DNA of 15,716 nt from an uncultured Oscillospiraceae bacterium. GTDB lineage: Bacteria; Bacillota; Clostridia; Oscillospirales; Acutalibacteraceae. A program made the translations under genes and the position numbers. The DNA lies in contig CAJJLZ010000040.1 of NCBI GenBank assembly GCA_905192745.1, positions 1 through 15,716 of the forward strand, read 5' to 3'. Shown piece by piece: positions 1-7,328 of the stretch. Below the pieces are notes generated by a model, which worked only from the letters and a program-made list of their open reading frames with translations, ran no database searches and was not told the origin of the DNA. How positions within the stretch are numbered: the first letter of the stretch is position 1; each line of letters begins with the position of its first letter.

Positions 1-55
1 TCCGCGTGCGGGAGGTGGACAGGTACAGCTCCTTCTTGGCGCGGGTGATAGCCAT
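1..55 (-). pseudogene. Helicase motif VI stub (UvrD/PcrA-type), cut by window edge
   Basis: Reading the minus strand from 55 to the window edge gives MAITRAKKELYLSTSRTR. The core ITRAKKELYL closely matches motif VI of superfamily 1A helicases (UvrD/PcrA/Rep: a tyrosine and valine, then A/G-I/V-TRAkk-LyL). In those proteins this motif lies deep in helicase domain 2, after several hundred residues, yet here an ATG sits exactly where the preceding valine would be and an in-frame stop (the mutase stop at 59-61) lies two codons upstream. No convincing ribosome site is visible. I infer a truncated C-terminal helicase fragment or an assembly join. Only 18 residues are visible, so the family call rests on one motif. 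Confidence 0.5.
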
Positions 56-58
56 CTG

Positions 59-1354
59 TTATCCCACGTCGATCAGAGAAATAATCTCTTTAAAGGGCAT
101 AAGCTTTTTTTCCGCTTCGTAGGCCCGGTGATGCAGAAGGATTTCTTTGGCGGTGTCCTCCATCGCGGGGAAGGCGCTCCGGGTGAGCTGGTTGGCGTAA
201 ATCACGATATTGACGCCGTGCGCCGCCAATTCCGCTTCTCTGGCTTTGTTGAAGGAGGTGGGAACCACCACAATCGGCGTGGTGGGATCGAACGCCCGGA
301 ACCGATCGCAGAATTCATAGATTTCGTCCGGCTCCTTTTTGCGGGAATGGATCATGATGCCGTCCGCGCCGGCGGCTGCAAAGGCCCGGGCGCGGGTCAG
401 CGCGTCCTGCATCCCCTTTTCCAGGATGAGGCTTTCGATCCGCGCGATAATCATGAATTCATCGGTGAGCTGGGCGTTTTTTCCCGCGCGGATCTTTTCA
501 CAGAAATTTTCGATGCTCTCCTGCGTCTGTTCGACCTCGGTGCCGAAGAGGGAGTTCTTTTTCAGCCCGGTTTTGTCTTCGATAATAACGGCGGAAACCC
601 CCATGCGTTCCAGCGTCCGCACGTTGTATACGAAATGCTCGGTCAGCCCGCCGGTGTCGCCGTCCAGAATAATCGGCTTGGTGGTCACCTCCATCACGTC
701 GTCGATGGTGCGCAGGCGGGAGGTCATATCCACCAGCTCGATATCCGGTTTCCCCTTTGCGGTGGAATCGCACAGGCTGGAAACCCACATGGCATCGAAC
801 TGATCCAGTTCGTTTTCCCCCCGGACGACGGTTTTTTCCGCAATCAGTCCGGTCAGACCGCTGTGCACCTCGATGGTTTTTACCACCGGGCATAGCCGGA
901 GAAGCTGACGCAGCCGCTTCCGCCGGTATTCCGGCATGGCGAGACGTTCCCGTATCTGTTTTTCCGCCTCGGCGATATGGTTGGAAAAGGTATAGGGGAT
1001 TTCGATCAGCTCCCCGCCGATTTCCTCCAGCGTGCGGATCACATCCTCCCGCAGAAGGGTCTGGGGACCGGTACGCCAGTTGTCCCCGTGGATAACGTAA
1101 TCCGGACGAAGCGCGCGGAGCTTATTGCCGTATAACAGTTCCTCCTGTACCACCACGCGGGACACGCCCTCGATACTTTTGGCGTTTGCAAGCCGTTCTT
1201 CAAAAGAGACGGCGGGGAAGCGGCAGTAGCGGATCATGGAGGCGTCGTTCAGGACGCCGACGACAACCTCACCGTATTTCCGGGCCTCGTGAATGAGATT
1301 CCGATGGCCTTCATGGATGATATCGGTGCAAAAACAGGTATATACGGTTTTCAT
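59..1354 (-). CDS. aepX: Nucleotidyltransferase-phosphoenolpyruvate mutase fusion
   Basis: This 431-residue protein has two domains. Residues 1 to about 135 form a cytidylyltransferase-like fold with the HxGH nucleotide motif (HEGH, 14-17) and the GDNWRTGPQ segment (90-98) seen in CTP-type transferases linked to phosphonate genes. Residues about 155-431 are a PEP mutase of the isocitrate-lyase superfamily: WVSSLCDS (190-197), the metal-binding DGDTGG (231-236), the diagnostic EDKTGLKKNS (259-268, the EDKx5NS signature that separates mutases from lyases and hydrolases) and ARIES (304-308). The mutase interconverts PEP and phosphonopyruvate, forming the C-P bond. The N-terminal domain probably activates a phosphonate, most likely AEP, as a CMP derivative; that substrate is inferred. 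The start has an AAAGGAGA site eight bases upstream. It is the last gene of the operon, 38 bases after the decarboxylase. The pathway reaction is thermodynamically uphill and is pulled by that decarboxylase. Confidence 0.95.
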   Translation of the reverse strand: MKTVYTCFCTDIIHEGHRNLIHEARKYGEVVVGVLNDASMIRYCRFPAVSFEERLANAKSIEGVSRVVVQEELLYGNKLRALRPDYVIHGDNWRTGPQTLLREDVIRTLEEIGGELIEIPYTFSNHIAEAEKQIRERLAMPEYRRKRLRQLLRLCPVVKTIEVHSGLTGLIAEKTVVRGENELDQFDAMWVSSLCDSTAKGKPDIELVDMTSRLRTIDDVMEVTTKPIILDGDTGGLTEHFVYNVRTLERMGVSAVIIEDKTGLKKNSLFGTEVEQTQESIENFCEKIRAGKNAQLTDEFMIIARIESLILEKGMQDALTRARAFAAAGADGIMIHSRKKEPDEIYEFCDRFRAFDPTTPIVVVPTSFNKAREAELAAHGVNIVIYANQLTRSAFPAMEDTAKEILLHHRAYEAEKKLMPFKEIISLIDVG

Positions 1355-1392
1355 AACGGATTCTCCTTTCTGCGCCGTGCTGTCCGGCCGCT

Positions 1393-2544
1393 TTAACAGG
1401 ACGGCGGGATATCCGCCGGAGCCTTCAGCGTATTCATGAACAGGCGTTTGTTTTCCCCCGCGCTTTCTCTGGGACGGCCCAGATCCGCCCGGGATTTCCG
1501 GTTAACCCGGACCTCAATGAAGGAGAGGACCTTCCGCCGCCGGGCGCAGGCGAGCGCTTCGCGCAGTTCCTCCGCGCTGCGGACGCAGGCGGTGTAGCGG
1601 TAACCGCAGAGCTGTGCAAACCGGCGGAAGCCGAAGGAGGGAGCGCCGGTTTCCATACCGCCCACCGATTCATGGGCGCGGTTGTTCAGGCAAATGTGGA
1701 TCAGATTGTCCGCGGGATGTTCCCCCGCCACGGCGGCGCTGCCCAGATGCATCAGCGCCGCGCCGTCCCCGTCCAAACAGAGAACGGTGGTATCCGGCCG
1801 CGACCTCGCCAGCCCATAGGCGATCATGGAAGCGTGTCCCATGCCGCCGACCGTCAGAAAGGCGTTTTGATGGCCGCCGGTGAGCTGGTCGGACTGCTCA
1901 TATACCTCCCGGGAGATTTTTCCCGTAGTGGAAACGATGCGGTCGTTTTCTCCGCAGCCTTTCAGGATTTCCGCGATGGCGTCCTCCCGGACAAAATCCG
2001 TTTCGGCGGGGGAGGGAGGGGTCTCCCGTCGATACGGCTCGAAAGCGCCTTTTTTTATCACAAACGCAAAGCAGCGGTTTTTCGTAAGGGCCTTTTCCGC
2101 CGCTCCGGCCGCGGCGGTCAGCGCTTCCGGCGGGGCGGCGCGGTCCAGCACCGCATGGTCGATTTCCAGCAGACGGAGGAGGTCCGGGGTGATTTTCCCC
2201 ATAAACTGGTGCTGGGGCTCGTCCTTTTCTCCCGGTTCGCCCCGCCATCCGATCACAAACAGCATCGGAACGCCGTACACATCGGGGTGGACGAGAGAGG
2301 TGTAGGGGTTCACGATATTTCCCAGGCCGCTGTTCTGCATATAGACGCAGGCGGGGCGGCCGGTCCCGAGATACGCGCCCATCGCCATGCCGACCGCCGC
2401 GCCCTCATTAGCGGCGCAGCGGTGGTCGAAACCGGTCCCGTCCTCCAGATAGGCGCAGAATTCCTTCAGGGTGGAGTCGGGAACTCCGACCACGGTTTTT
2501 ACCCGCAGGGATTTCAGGATCCGGCCGAATTCCTCGGTTTTCAT
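1393..2544 (-). CDS. aepY: Phosphonopyruvate decarboxylase
   Basis: This thiamine-diphosphate enzyme of 383 residues is close to the usual family length of about 375. It removes CO2 from phosphonopyruvate to give phosphonoacetaldehyde, the irreversible step that makes PEP mutase run forward. Visible features are the cofactor-activating glutamate in ANEGAAVG (E47), the WRGEPGEKDEPQHQ segment (100-113) typical of this family, GGMGHAS (233-239) and the ThDP/Mg motif running from GDG (259-261) to NN (287-288). Its ATG overlaps the transaminase stop codon as ATGA, so the two genes are almost certainly translationally coupled. The closest alternatives, sulfopyruvate decarboxylase and other short ThDP enzymes, are made unlikely by the neighbouring mutase and transaminase. 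Confidence 0.94.
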   Translation of the reverse strand: MKTEEFGRILKSLRVKTVVGVPDSTLKEFCAYLEDGTGFDHRCAANEGAAVGMAMGAYLGTGRPACVYMQNSGLGNIVNPYTSLVHPDVYGVPMLFVIGWRGEPGEKDEPQHQFMGKITPDLLRLLEIDHAVLDRAAPPEALTAAAGAAEKALTKNRCFAFVIKKGAFEPYRRETPPSPAETDFVREDAIAEILKGCGENDRIVSTTGKISREVYEQSDQLTGGHQNAFLTVGGMGHASMIAYGLARSRPDTTVLCLDGDGAALMHLGSAAVAGEHPADNLIHICLNNRAHESVGGMETGAPSFGFRRFAQLCGYRYTACVRSAEELREALACARRRKVLSFIEVRVNRKSRADLGRPRESAGENKRLFMNTLKAPADIPPSC

Positions 2545-3695
2545 TGGGACACCGCCTCCTTTTCCGGGTTATACCGCAGGGGAAGAGAAAGGCCGTTTTC
2601 AGTCAGCGCGTCCCGGAGGACGGCAAAAAAACGTTCGATGTCCTCCTGATCGATCGCGCCGAGGGCACAAAGCCGGAAGGTCTGTGCGGATGCGATTTTT
2701 CCGGGATAGATGGTGAAGCCCCGTTCATAGCAGTAATCGTGTATTTTCTCAAAATTCCAGCGGGGATCGTCGGGATACCGGACGCTGACAACCAGCGACG
2801 ACTGAAATTCCAGCCGGATCGCTTCCCGGAAGCCGAGCGCCTCCAGCCCCTTGTGGATGGCGGCGCAAACCCGCCGATGCCGCTCCCACTTGCGGGATTC
2901 CCCCTCCTCAAAATATTCTCGGAGCGCCTGTGCGGCGGCATACACCACCTGAACGGGCGGGGTGAAGTGCATCTCTCCCGTGGTTTCGAAAAAGGAATAC
3001 TGCAGATACAGGTTGCAGTAATAGGAGCGTTTGGGATAGGCTGCCGAGCGCTCGATCAGCGCCCGGTCCCCAATAACGTAGGACAGGCCCGTCATCCCCA
3101 TGATCCCCTTTTGCGCCGAAGCCATGCAGAAGTCGATGTTGTCCCTTTCGATGTCTATCGGGATCATGGCGTAGCTGGAGGTGGTGTCCACGATAAAGAC
3201 CCCGCCGTACCGGTGAACAAGCGCGCCGAGTTCCCGCACCGGGTTGAGCACGCCGGTGCCGGTTTCATGGTGGGTGGTGTATACCACGCCGATATCCGGA
3301 TGGCTCCGCAGCGCGGCTTCCACAGCCTCCGGGTCGATCGGCCGGTCGATAGGAAGACGAAGCCGGATATGCGGCAGGCCGTAATATTCGCAGATTTCCG
3401 CCCCCCGGCTGCTGTAAGCGCCGTTATCCACGATCAGGATGGTTCTCCCCTCCGGCAGCAGGGAATTCAGGCAAACGTCCATACAGATGGTGCCGGAACC
3501 GCAGAAAAGCACACTGGTATATTTATCCTTCCGGCCGTGAACCACGTCCACAAGCTCCTCCCGCAGCCGCTTCATCTTGGCCGCGAACTCCCGTTCCCGG
3601 GGGCAGATATCCGGCACCACCTGCGCCCATTTCACCGTATCGGTCGTAGTCGCCGGCCCGGGATTCAGCAGGATGTTTCTTTTTAGAGAATCCAA
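2541..3695 (-). CDS. phnW: 2-Aminoethylphosphonate-pyruvate transaminase
   Basis: This is a fold-type I PLP aminotransferase. In a biosynthetic operon it should run from phosphonoacetaldehyde to AEP. Numbering from the chosen start (384 residues): LLNPGPATTT (9-18), CGSGT (66-70, phosphate cup), HHETGTGVLNP (142-152, the family's HxETxTGxLNP motif), VDTTSSY (169-175, with the cofactor-ring aspartate D170) and SAQKGIMG (193-200, with the Schiff-base lysine K196). A longer frame can be opened by a GTG at 3734, but the sequence AAAGGAAG is placed nine bases ahead of a TTG at 3695 and the protein then begins MDSLKRN just before the conserved core, so I chose that start. First gene of the phosphonate operon; it overlaps the decarboxylase by four bases. 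The homologous AepZ label would be equally suitable. Confidence 0.93.
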   Translation of the reverse strand: MDSLKRNILLNPGPATTTDTVKWAQVVPDICPREREFAAKMKRLREELVDVVHGRKDKYTSVLFCGSGTICMDVCLNSLLPEGRTILIVDNGAYSSRGAEICEYYGLPHIRLRLPIDRPIDPEAVEAALRSHPDIGVVYTTHHETGTGVLNPVRELGALVHRYGGVFIVDTTSSYAMIPIDIERDNIDFCMASAQKGIMGMTGLSYVIGDRALIERSAAYPKRSYYCNLYLQYSFFETTGEMHFTPPVQVVYAAAQALREYFEEGESRKWERHRRVCAAIHKGLEALGFREAIRLEFQSSLVVSVRYPDDPRWNFEKIHDYCYERGFTIYPGKIASAQTFRLCALGAIDQEDIERFFAVLRDALTENGLSLPLRYNPEKEAVSQ

Positions 3696-3773
3696 ACTGT
3701 TCACTTCCTTTGAAAAGCGACATTTATAGAACACTATAATGCGAAAATTTCAAGTATATTTGTTTATAAATGG

Positions 3774-3802
3774 ATTATATCCGAATATTATGAACAAGTC
3801 AA
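3774..3802 (-). promoter_or_regulatory. Sigma-A promoter of the phosphonate operon
   Basis: On the minus strand, TTGACT (3802-3797) is separated by exactly 17 bases from a perfect TATAAT (3779-3774). Transcription would start near 3767, leaving a leader of about 70 bases before the TTG start of the transaminase. The surrounding 3735-3830 stretch is markedly AT-rich compared with the genes on either side. I see no operator dyad or riboswitch in the leader. Confidence 0.8.
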
Positions 3803-3882
3803 CAACAAAAAGAAAAGAGAGGGAAACCTTTCCAACTCTTGTTTTTGCCCCACCCGGCAGGTTTTTTCTTTTGTTTGCAGAA

Positions 3883-3925
3883 ACGCGCCGGGAACGGACC
3901 AAGTCGTGGTTCGTTCCCGGCGCGT
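3883..3925 (-). terminator. Strong hairpin after the GT-C gene
   Basis: An 18-pair stem (3883-3900 with 3908-3925, one G-T wobble) encloses the 7-base loop AAGTCGT. It begins 18 bases past the stop codon of the GT-C membrane protein gene and lies ahead of the phosphonate operon promoter, so it should insulate the two operons. The minus-strand tail (TTTCTGCAAAC) has only a short T run, while the plus-strand tail (ATTTTGTGTTTCTTT) is more T-rich, so efficiency in the minus direction is uncertain. Confidence 0.65.
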
Positions 3926-3943
3926 ATTTTGTGTTTCTTTCGG

Positions 3944-5566
3944 TCAGGCCACCGGACAGAAATCCAGGAGAAGGATTTCGTATCCCTGACAGGACAGATG
4001 CCCTGTCGCCTGTTCCAAAAGCGGGTTTCCCCCGCTCTGCATCTCACGGTATTCCGTGGCCGTCAGCAGCAGGAAATAGGTCTCCTGCCCGTCCTGCGGC
4101 GTATACCAGTTGGCGTTGGTCTGGTACAGATCGGGCTCGCAGCCGGAGCTGGTGATCTTCACGCTTCGCACCGTCACCTCGGAATCCGATAAGACAGTCA
4201 CACTGCCGGCGTTCCAGAAGGTGCCGTAGCCGTAGGTCAGCCCCTGCTCCTCCAGATAATCCGCCACCGCGTTGAGACCGGTGTCCCGTCCGTAATCCGC
4301 GGGCATTTCACCGATGGCGGAGGCGGTCATCAGACAGAATATTGCCGCCGGAATCAGCGGCAGCACAACGAACCGCCGCCCTTCCTGCCGCGTCCACATC
4401 CAGCGGGCGAAAGCCGTCAGAAGCAGCATGCCGGAGCACACCAGAGGGGAAAGCCGCCAATCCGCGCTGGACAGCAGGCCAAACACAAACGCCGCAAGGA
4501 TCAGCGCGGTCATGGTCCAGTGAGCCAGCAGCAGGATTTTCAGGGGTTTGTCGAGCTTTCGGTAAAAGAACAGCATGACAACCGGCACGACGGCAAGCAC
4601 GATGCCGAACAGCAGCCGGAGCAGGTTGAGAAACCCTTCCTCGGTCATAAAGGCGTCTCCGTTGCGGACCGAAACGCCGAGCAGGGTCATCCAGTGGGGA
4701 ATCAGACGGCCGAGATTATCCCACCAGGCGGTGGAATCGTCGAAGCTGGAATAGGCGGTGGCATACCCCGCGGACATTCCCTGACCGATCAGCTTCCCAA
4801 GGAGGATGCCCAGCACCGTGCCGACCGTCATCGACCCGATCAGCCAGTAGGCCCGCCGGTTTTCCGCCGCTTTGCCATCCTGCTTTGTGTCGAGGAACCG
4901 TTCCCCCGCCACCCCGGCAATCGCCGGCAGAGCAAAAATGGTGAGCGCCTGCAGCCCGTTCATGGAGCAGAGCAGGAACCACAGCCCGGTCGCACCGAGC
5001 AGGAGAAACTGCCGCCGGCCGGGAATGTTGTCTTCGGCCATGCCGTCCAGAGAGCGAAGGGTGAGGAAAGCCAGCGCCAGTCCGGCAAAGAGAAACAGCA
5101 TTCCCAGACTGTAATAAATAATATGTCCCCAGAAAATTTCCCGCAGTTTGTCGCTGGAAGAAACGGTCAGAAGGATCAGGGCGATGGAAGCCATGGTCCA
5201 GCCGGCGGGCCAGCGCATCGTGCGGAAAAGGGCGGCAAGCGCCCCGATAAACAGCAGCAGAAACAGGGTCATACCGATCGCCTGAGCGGTGGTCGATACC
5301 CCGAACAGGCCGATAAAAGGGGCCATCAGCAGCTGGCCGCCGAAGGGCAGCAGACAGGCGTAGGCAAAATCCGGATTCAGCAGGCTTCCCGCGTCCCAGG
5401 TCGCTTCCGCCCACAGAATGGTGTCGGCGCAGTCGGCGTGGAAATATCCCCAGGAGGGAAACCAGATATAATAGACGATCAGCCCGGCCGCAAAGAGGAG
5501 AGCCAGCGCCGCGACGCCGGTATTCGCGCGCCGGGACCATTTTCCCCAGTCAATTACTCGCTTCAT
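3944..5566 (-). CDS. Polytopic membrane protein, GT-C glycosyltransferase-like
   Basis: This 540-residue protein has about ten or more hydrophobic segments and a soluble C-terminal domain of roughly 110 residues. After the first membrane segment (about 16-36) comes a loop with FHADCADTILWAEA (42-55). An acidic D-x-x-D/E pair (D45, D48) in the first external loop is the placement used by lipid-phosphosugar-dependent GT-C transferases, which work on the outer face of the membrane. I infer that it adds a sugar, or another group carried on a lipid, to an envelope polymer; donor and acceptor cannot be read from the sequence. Its ATG has AGGGA seven bases upstream and overlaps the end of the flavoprotein gene by 17 bases, so the two are co-translated. 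A non-enzymatic membrane protein is the main alternative. No named family is recognised with certainty. Confidence 0.75.
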   Translation of the reverse strand: MKRVIDWGKWSRRANTGVAALALLFAAGLIVYYIWFPSWGYFHADCADTILWAEATWDAGSLLNPDFAYACLLPFGGQLLMAPFIGLFGVSTTAQAIGMTLFLLLFIGALAALFRTMRWPAGWTMASIALILLTVSSSDKLREIFWGHIIYYSLGMLFLFAGLALAFLTLRSLDGMAEDNIPGRRQFLLLGATGLWFLLCSMNGLQALTIFALPAIAGVAGERFLDTKQDGKAAENRRAYWLIGSMTVGTVLGILLGKLIGQGMSAGYATAYSSFDDSTAWWDNLGRLIPHWMTLLGVSVRNGDAFMTEEGFLNLLRLLFGIVLAVVPVVMLFFYRKLDKPLKILLLAHWTMTALILAAFVFGLLSSADWRLSPLVCSGMLLLTAFARWMWTRQEGRRFVVLPLIPAAIFCLMTASAIGEMPADYGRDTGLNAVADYLEEQGLTYGYGTFWNAGSVTVLSDSEVTVRSVKITSSGCEPDLYQTNANWYTPQDGQETYFLLLTATEYREMQSGGNPLLEQATGHLSCQGYEILLLDFCPVA

Positions 5567-7127
5567 GATATTCCCTTTCCGTGTTGACGTTCCAGATCCG
5601 TTTCCGGGAGGAATCCCCCTCCCGAATGGCGCGTACCGCCTCGAAGGCCGTCATCATGGAATGATCCATATTGTTGTACCGGTGCTGACCGTTCCGGCCG
5701 ATGCAGTAAAGGTTGCCGACGGTATCCAGCCAGTCGATCAGCCGGTCCATCTCCGCGTAGGTGTCAAAGTAGGCGGGGTAGGCTTTTTTCACCTGTTCGC
5801 GGTGAAAGCCGCGCACCGCCCGGCTGTCCGAAAGCACCCCCATGGCGGTCAGTTCGCCGGCGGCATAACGGGCGCATTCTTCCTCCCCGAGATTCCAGAA
5901 ATCATCCCCCTCGGCGCAGAAGTATTCCAGCCCGATCCAGACGGTGTGTTCCGGATCCTCCACCATGTAGGGGGACCAGTTGTTGAAAATCTGAATACGG
6001 CCCAGCTTCACCCCGGTATCCTGCACATAGATCCAGCAATCGGGCACGATATCGCCAAGGGTGGGGATGCCGGTCTCGTTTTTCAGGTTCAGCCGGTCTA
6101 CCAGCAGGCCGACGGTGACAAAATCCCGATAGGGCAGACCGGCCGCGATCCGTTTCACATCGGCGGGGGGAACGTCTCCCATCCCGGCCACGAGGTCCTT
6201 CACCGGCATGGAGGAAAGGAAAAGCACTCCCTCCAGCTCGTGGGTTTCCCCGTCCTTTTCGTAGCACACGCCGCGGATTACGCCGTCGGACAATTCAAGA
6301 CGGCTGACCCGGCAGCCCCGGAGCAGCGTGCCGCCCCGCGCCTCCACCTCGGCGGCCACCGTCTCCCAAAGCTGGCCGGGGCCGTGTTTAGGATAGAAAA
6401 ATTCCTCGATCAGAGAGGTCTCGACCTCCCGCTTTTTCTTTCGTTTTCCGGGCAGGAGTTTGCCGAACATATCCTTCAGCACCGCCCGGATGGACAGCCC
6501 TTTTACCCGCTGTGCCCCCCAGTCGGCCGATATTTCCCGGGGATGCCGCCCCCACAGCTTTTCGGTGTAGCCTTCGAAAAACATGGAATACAGCACCCGG
6601 CCGAAGCGGTTGATGTAGAAGTTTTCCAGCGAGGTTTCCGGCAGCTTATGAACACAGGCGGCAAGGTAGCTGAAGCCCGCCCGCAGGGTGGTAAAGAACC
6701 CCATGTTCCGGATAGTCTGCCATTTCATGCTGATGGGGTAATCAAAAAAATGCCGGGCATAGTAAATGCGGGATACCCGCCGGCGGACCAGCATCACGCG
6801 GTCCTCTGTCTCCGGGTCGGGGCCTCCCGGCTCCAGCGGCTTTTCACGCCCGAGCAGCCGGTCGTCAAAGGAAGGAGCGCCCTGCGTGGGCATCAATGCG
6901 TGCCACCAGTCGGTGACTTCCCGGCTCTTGGAGAAAAAGCGATGGCCGCCGATATCCATCCGGTTCCCGCCGTGCCGCACCGTGCGGGAAATGCCCCCCA
7001 CGTCATCGCTTTCCTCCAGCAGAATGACCTCGTACTTTTCCTGATCCTCCGGCCGGCGGAGAAGCTCGTAAGCCGCTGTCAGCCCCGCGGGGCCCGCGCC
7101 GATAATAACAACCCGTTTTCTGTCCAT
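5550..7127 (-). CDS. FAD-dependent UDP-galactopyranose-mutase-like oxidoreductase
   Basis: This protein of about 525 residues has an N-terminal Rossmann motif GAGPAG (10-15), a following acidic strand end (VILLEESDDVGG) and a C-terminal FAD-closing segment CIGRNGQHRYNNMDHS near residue 485. The overall pattern (NAD(P)/FAD amine-oxidase type with IGGHRFFSKS and the RYNNMDHSM tail) fits the UDP-galactopyranose-mutase-like/protoporphyrinogen-oxidase-like group that often occurs in polysaccharide gene clusters. Classical mutases are about 370-390 residues, so this longer form may rearrange or oxidise a different nucleotide- or lipid-linked sugar. An ATG at 7148 would add seven residues; I prefer 7127 because AGGACGGGA precedes it and the protein then starts MDRKRVVIIGAG, the usual distance from the FAD motif. 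First gene of a two-gene operon with the GT-C-like protein. Confidence 0.82.
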   Translation of the reverse strand: MDRKRVVIIGAGPAGLTAAYELLRRPEDQEKYEVILLEESDDVGGISRTVRHGGNRMDIGGHRFFSKSREVTDWWHALMPTQGAPSFDDRLLGREKPLEPGGPDPETEDRVMLVRRRVSRIYYARHFFDYPISMKWQTIRNMGFFTTLRAGFSYLAACVHKLPETSLENFYINRFGRVLYSMFFEGYTEKLWGRHPREISADWGAQRVKGLSIRAVLKDMFGKLLPGKRKKKREVETSLIEEFFYPKHGPGQLWETVAAEVEARGGTLLRGCRVSRLELSDGVIRGVCYEKDGETHELEGVLFLSSMPVKDLVAGMGDVPPADVKRIAAGLPYRDFVTVGLLVDRLNLKNETGIPTLGDIVPDCWIYVQDTGVKLGRIQIFNNWSPYMVEDPEHTVWIGLEYFCAEGDDFWNLGEEECARYAAGELTAMGVLSDSRAVRGFHREQVKKAYPAYFDTYAEMDRLIDWLDTVGNLYCIGRNGQHRYNNMDHSMMTAFEAVRAIREGDSSRKRIWNVNTEREYHEASN

Positions 7128-7191
7128 CTGCTTTCCCGTCCTATCCATCGCCCAAACGGCAGTGTCCTGTAAAATTATATAGGTAAATTAT

Positions 7192-7239
7192 ACAGGCAGT
7201 CCCGTTTTCCGCTTAAAAGCCGATAAAAGGACTGCCTGT
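7192..7239 (-). promoter_or_regulatory. Stem-loop at the 5' end of the flavoprotein transcript
   Basis: ACAGGCAGTCC (7192-7202) pairs perfectly with GGACTGCCTGT (7229-7239) and the stem can continue through TTTT/AAAA (7205-7208 with 7225-7228) after a two-base bulge. The predicted transcription start of the downstream promoter is near 7237, so the left arm lies at the very start of the mRNA. It could be a 5' stabilising hairpin, an attenuator, or a read-through terminator for the upstream lipoprotein gene. The tail (ATAATTT on the minus strand) is not a clean T run. Confidence 0.5.
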
Positions 7240-7243
7240 TTCC

Positions 7244-7272
7244 ATTATATACGATTTGCTATTCTCCTTCAA
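7244..7272 (-). promoter_or_regulatory. Sigma-A promoter of the flavoprotein/GT-C operon
   Basis: On the minus strand TTGAAG (7272-7267) is followed after 17 bases by a perfect TATAAT (7249-7244). It lies between the end of the lipoprotein gene (7329) and the flavoprotein start (7127). A run of seven T residues on the same strand (7279-7273) directly abuts the -35 box and may be the tail of a weak terminator for the lipoprotein gene, although no convincing stem precedes it. Confidence 0.75.
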
Positions 7273-7328
7273 CAAAAAAACGGTTAAGTTTTCCTGATGA
7301 TTCCGAAACGAAGAGGAGGGCGGCGCGG

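Noticed and set aside
2544..3686. A 380-codon plus-strand open frame opposite the transaminase gene
   Set aside because: The minus strand encodes a transaminase with an intact PLP lysine and family motifs; the plus-strand translation has no coherent fold signature.
5565..7172. A 535-codon open frame on the plus strand opposite the flavoprotein gene
   Set aside because: It is the antisense of a gene with clear FAD motifs, lacks a ribosome site and recognisable domains, and reflects GC-rich codon bias.
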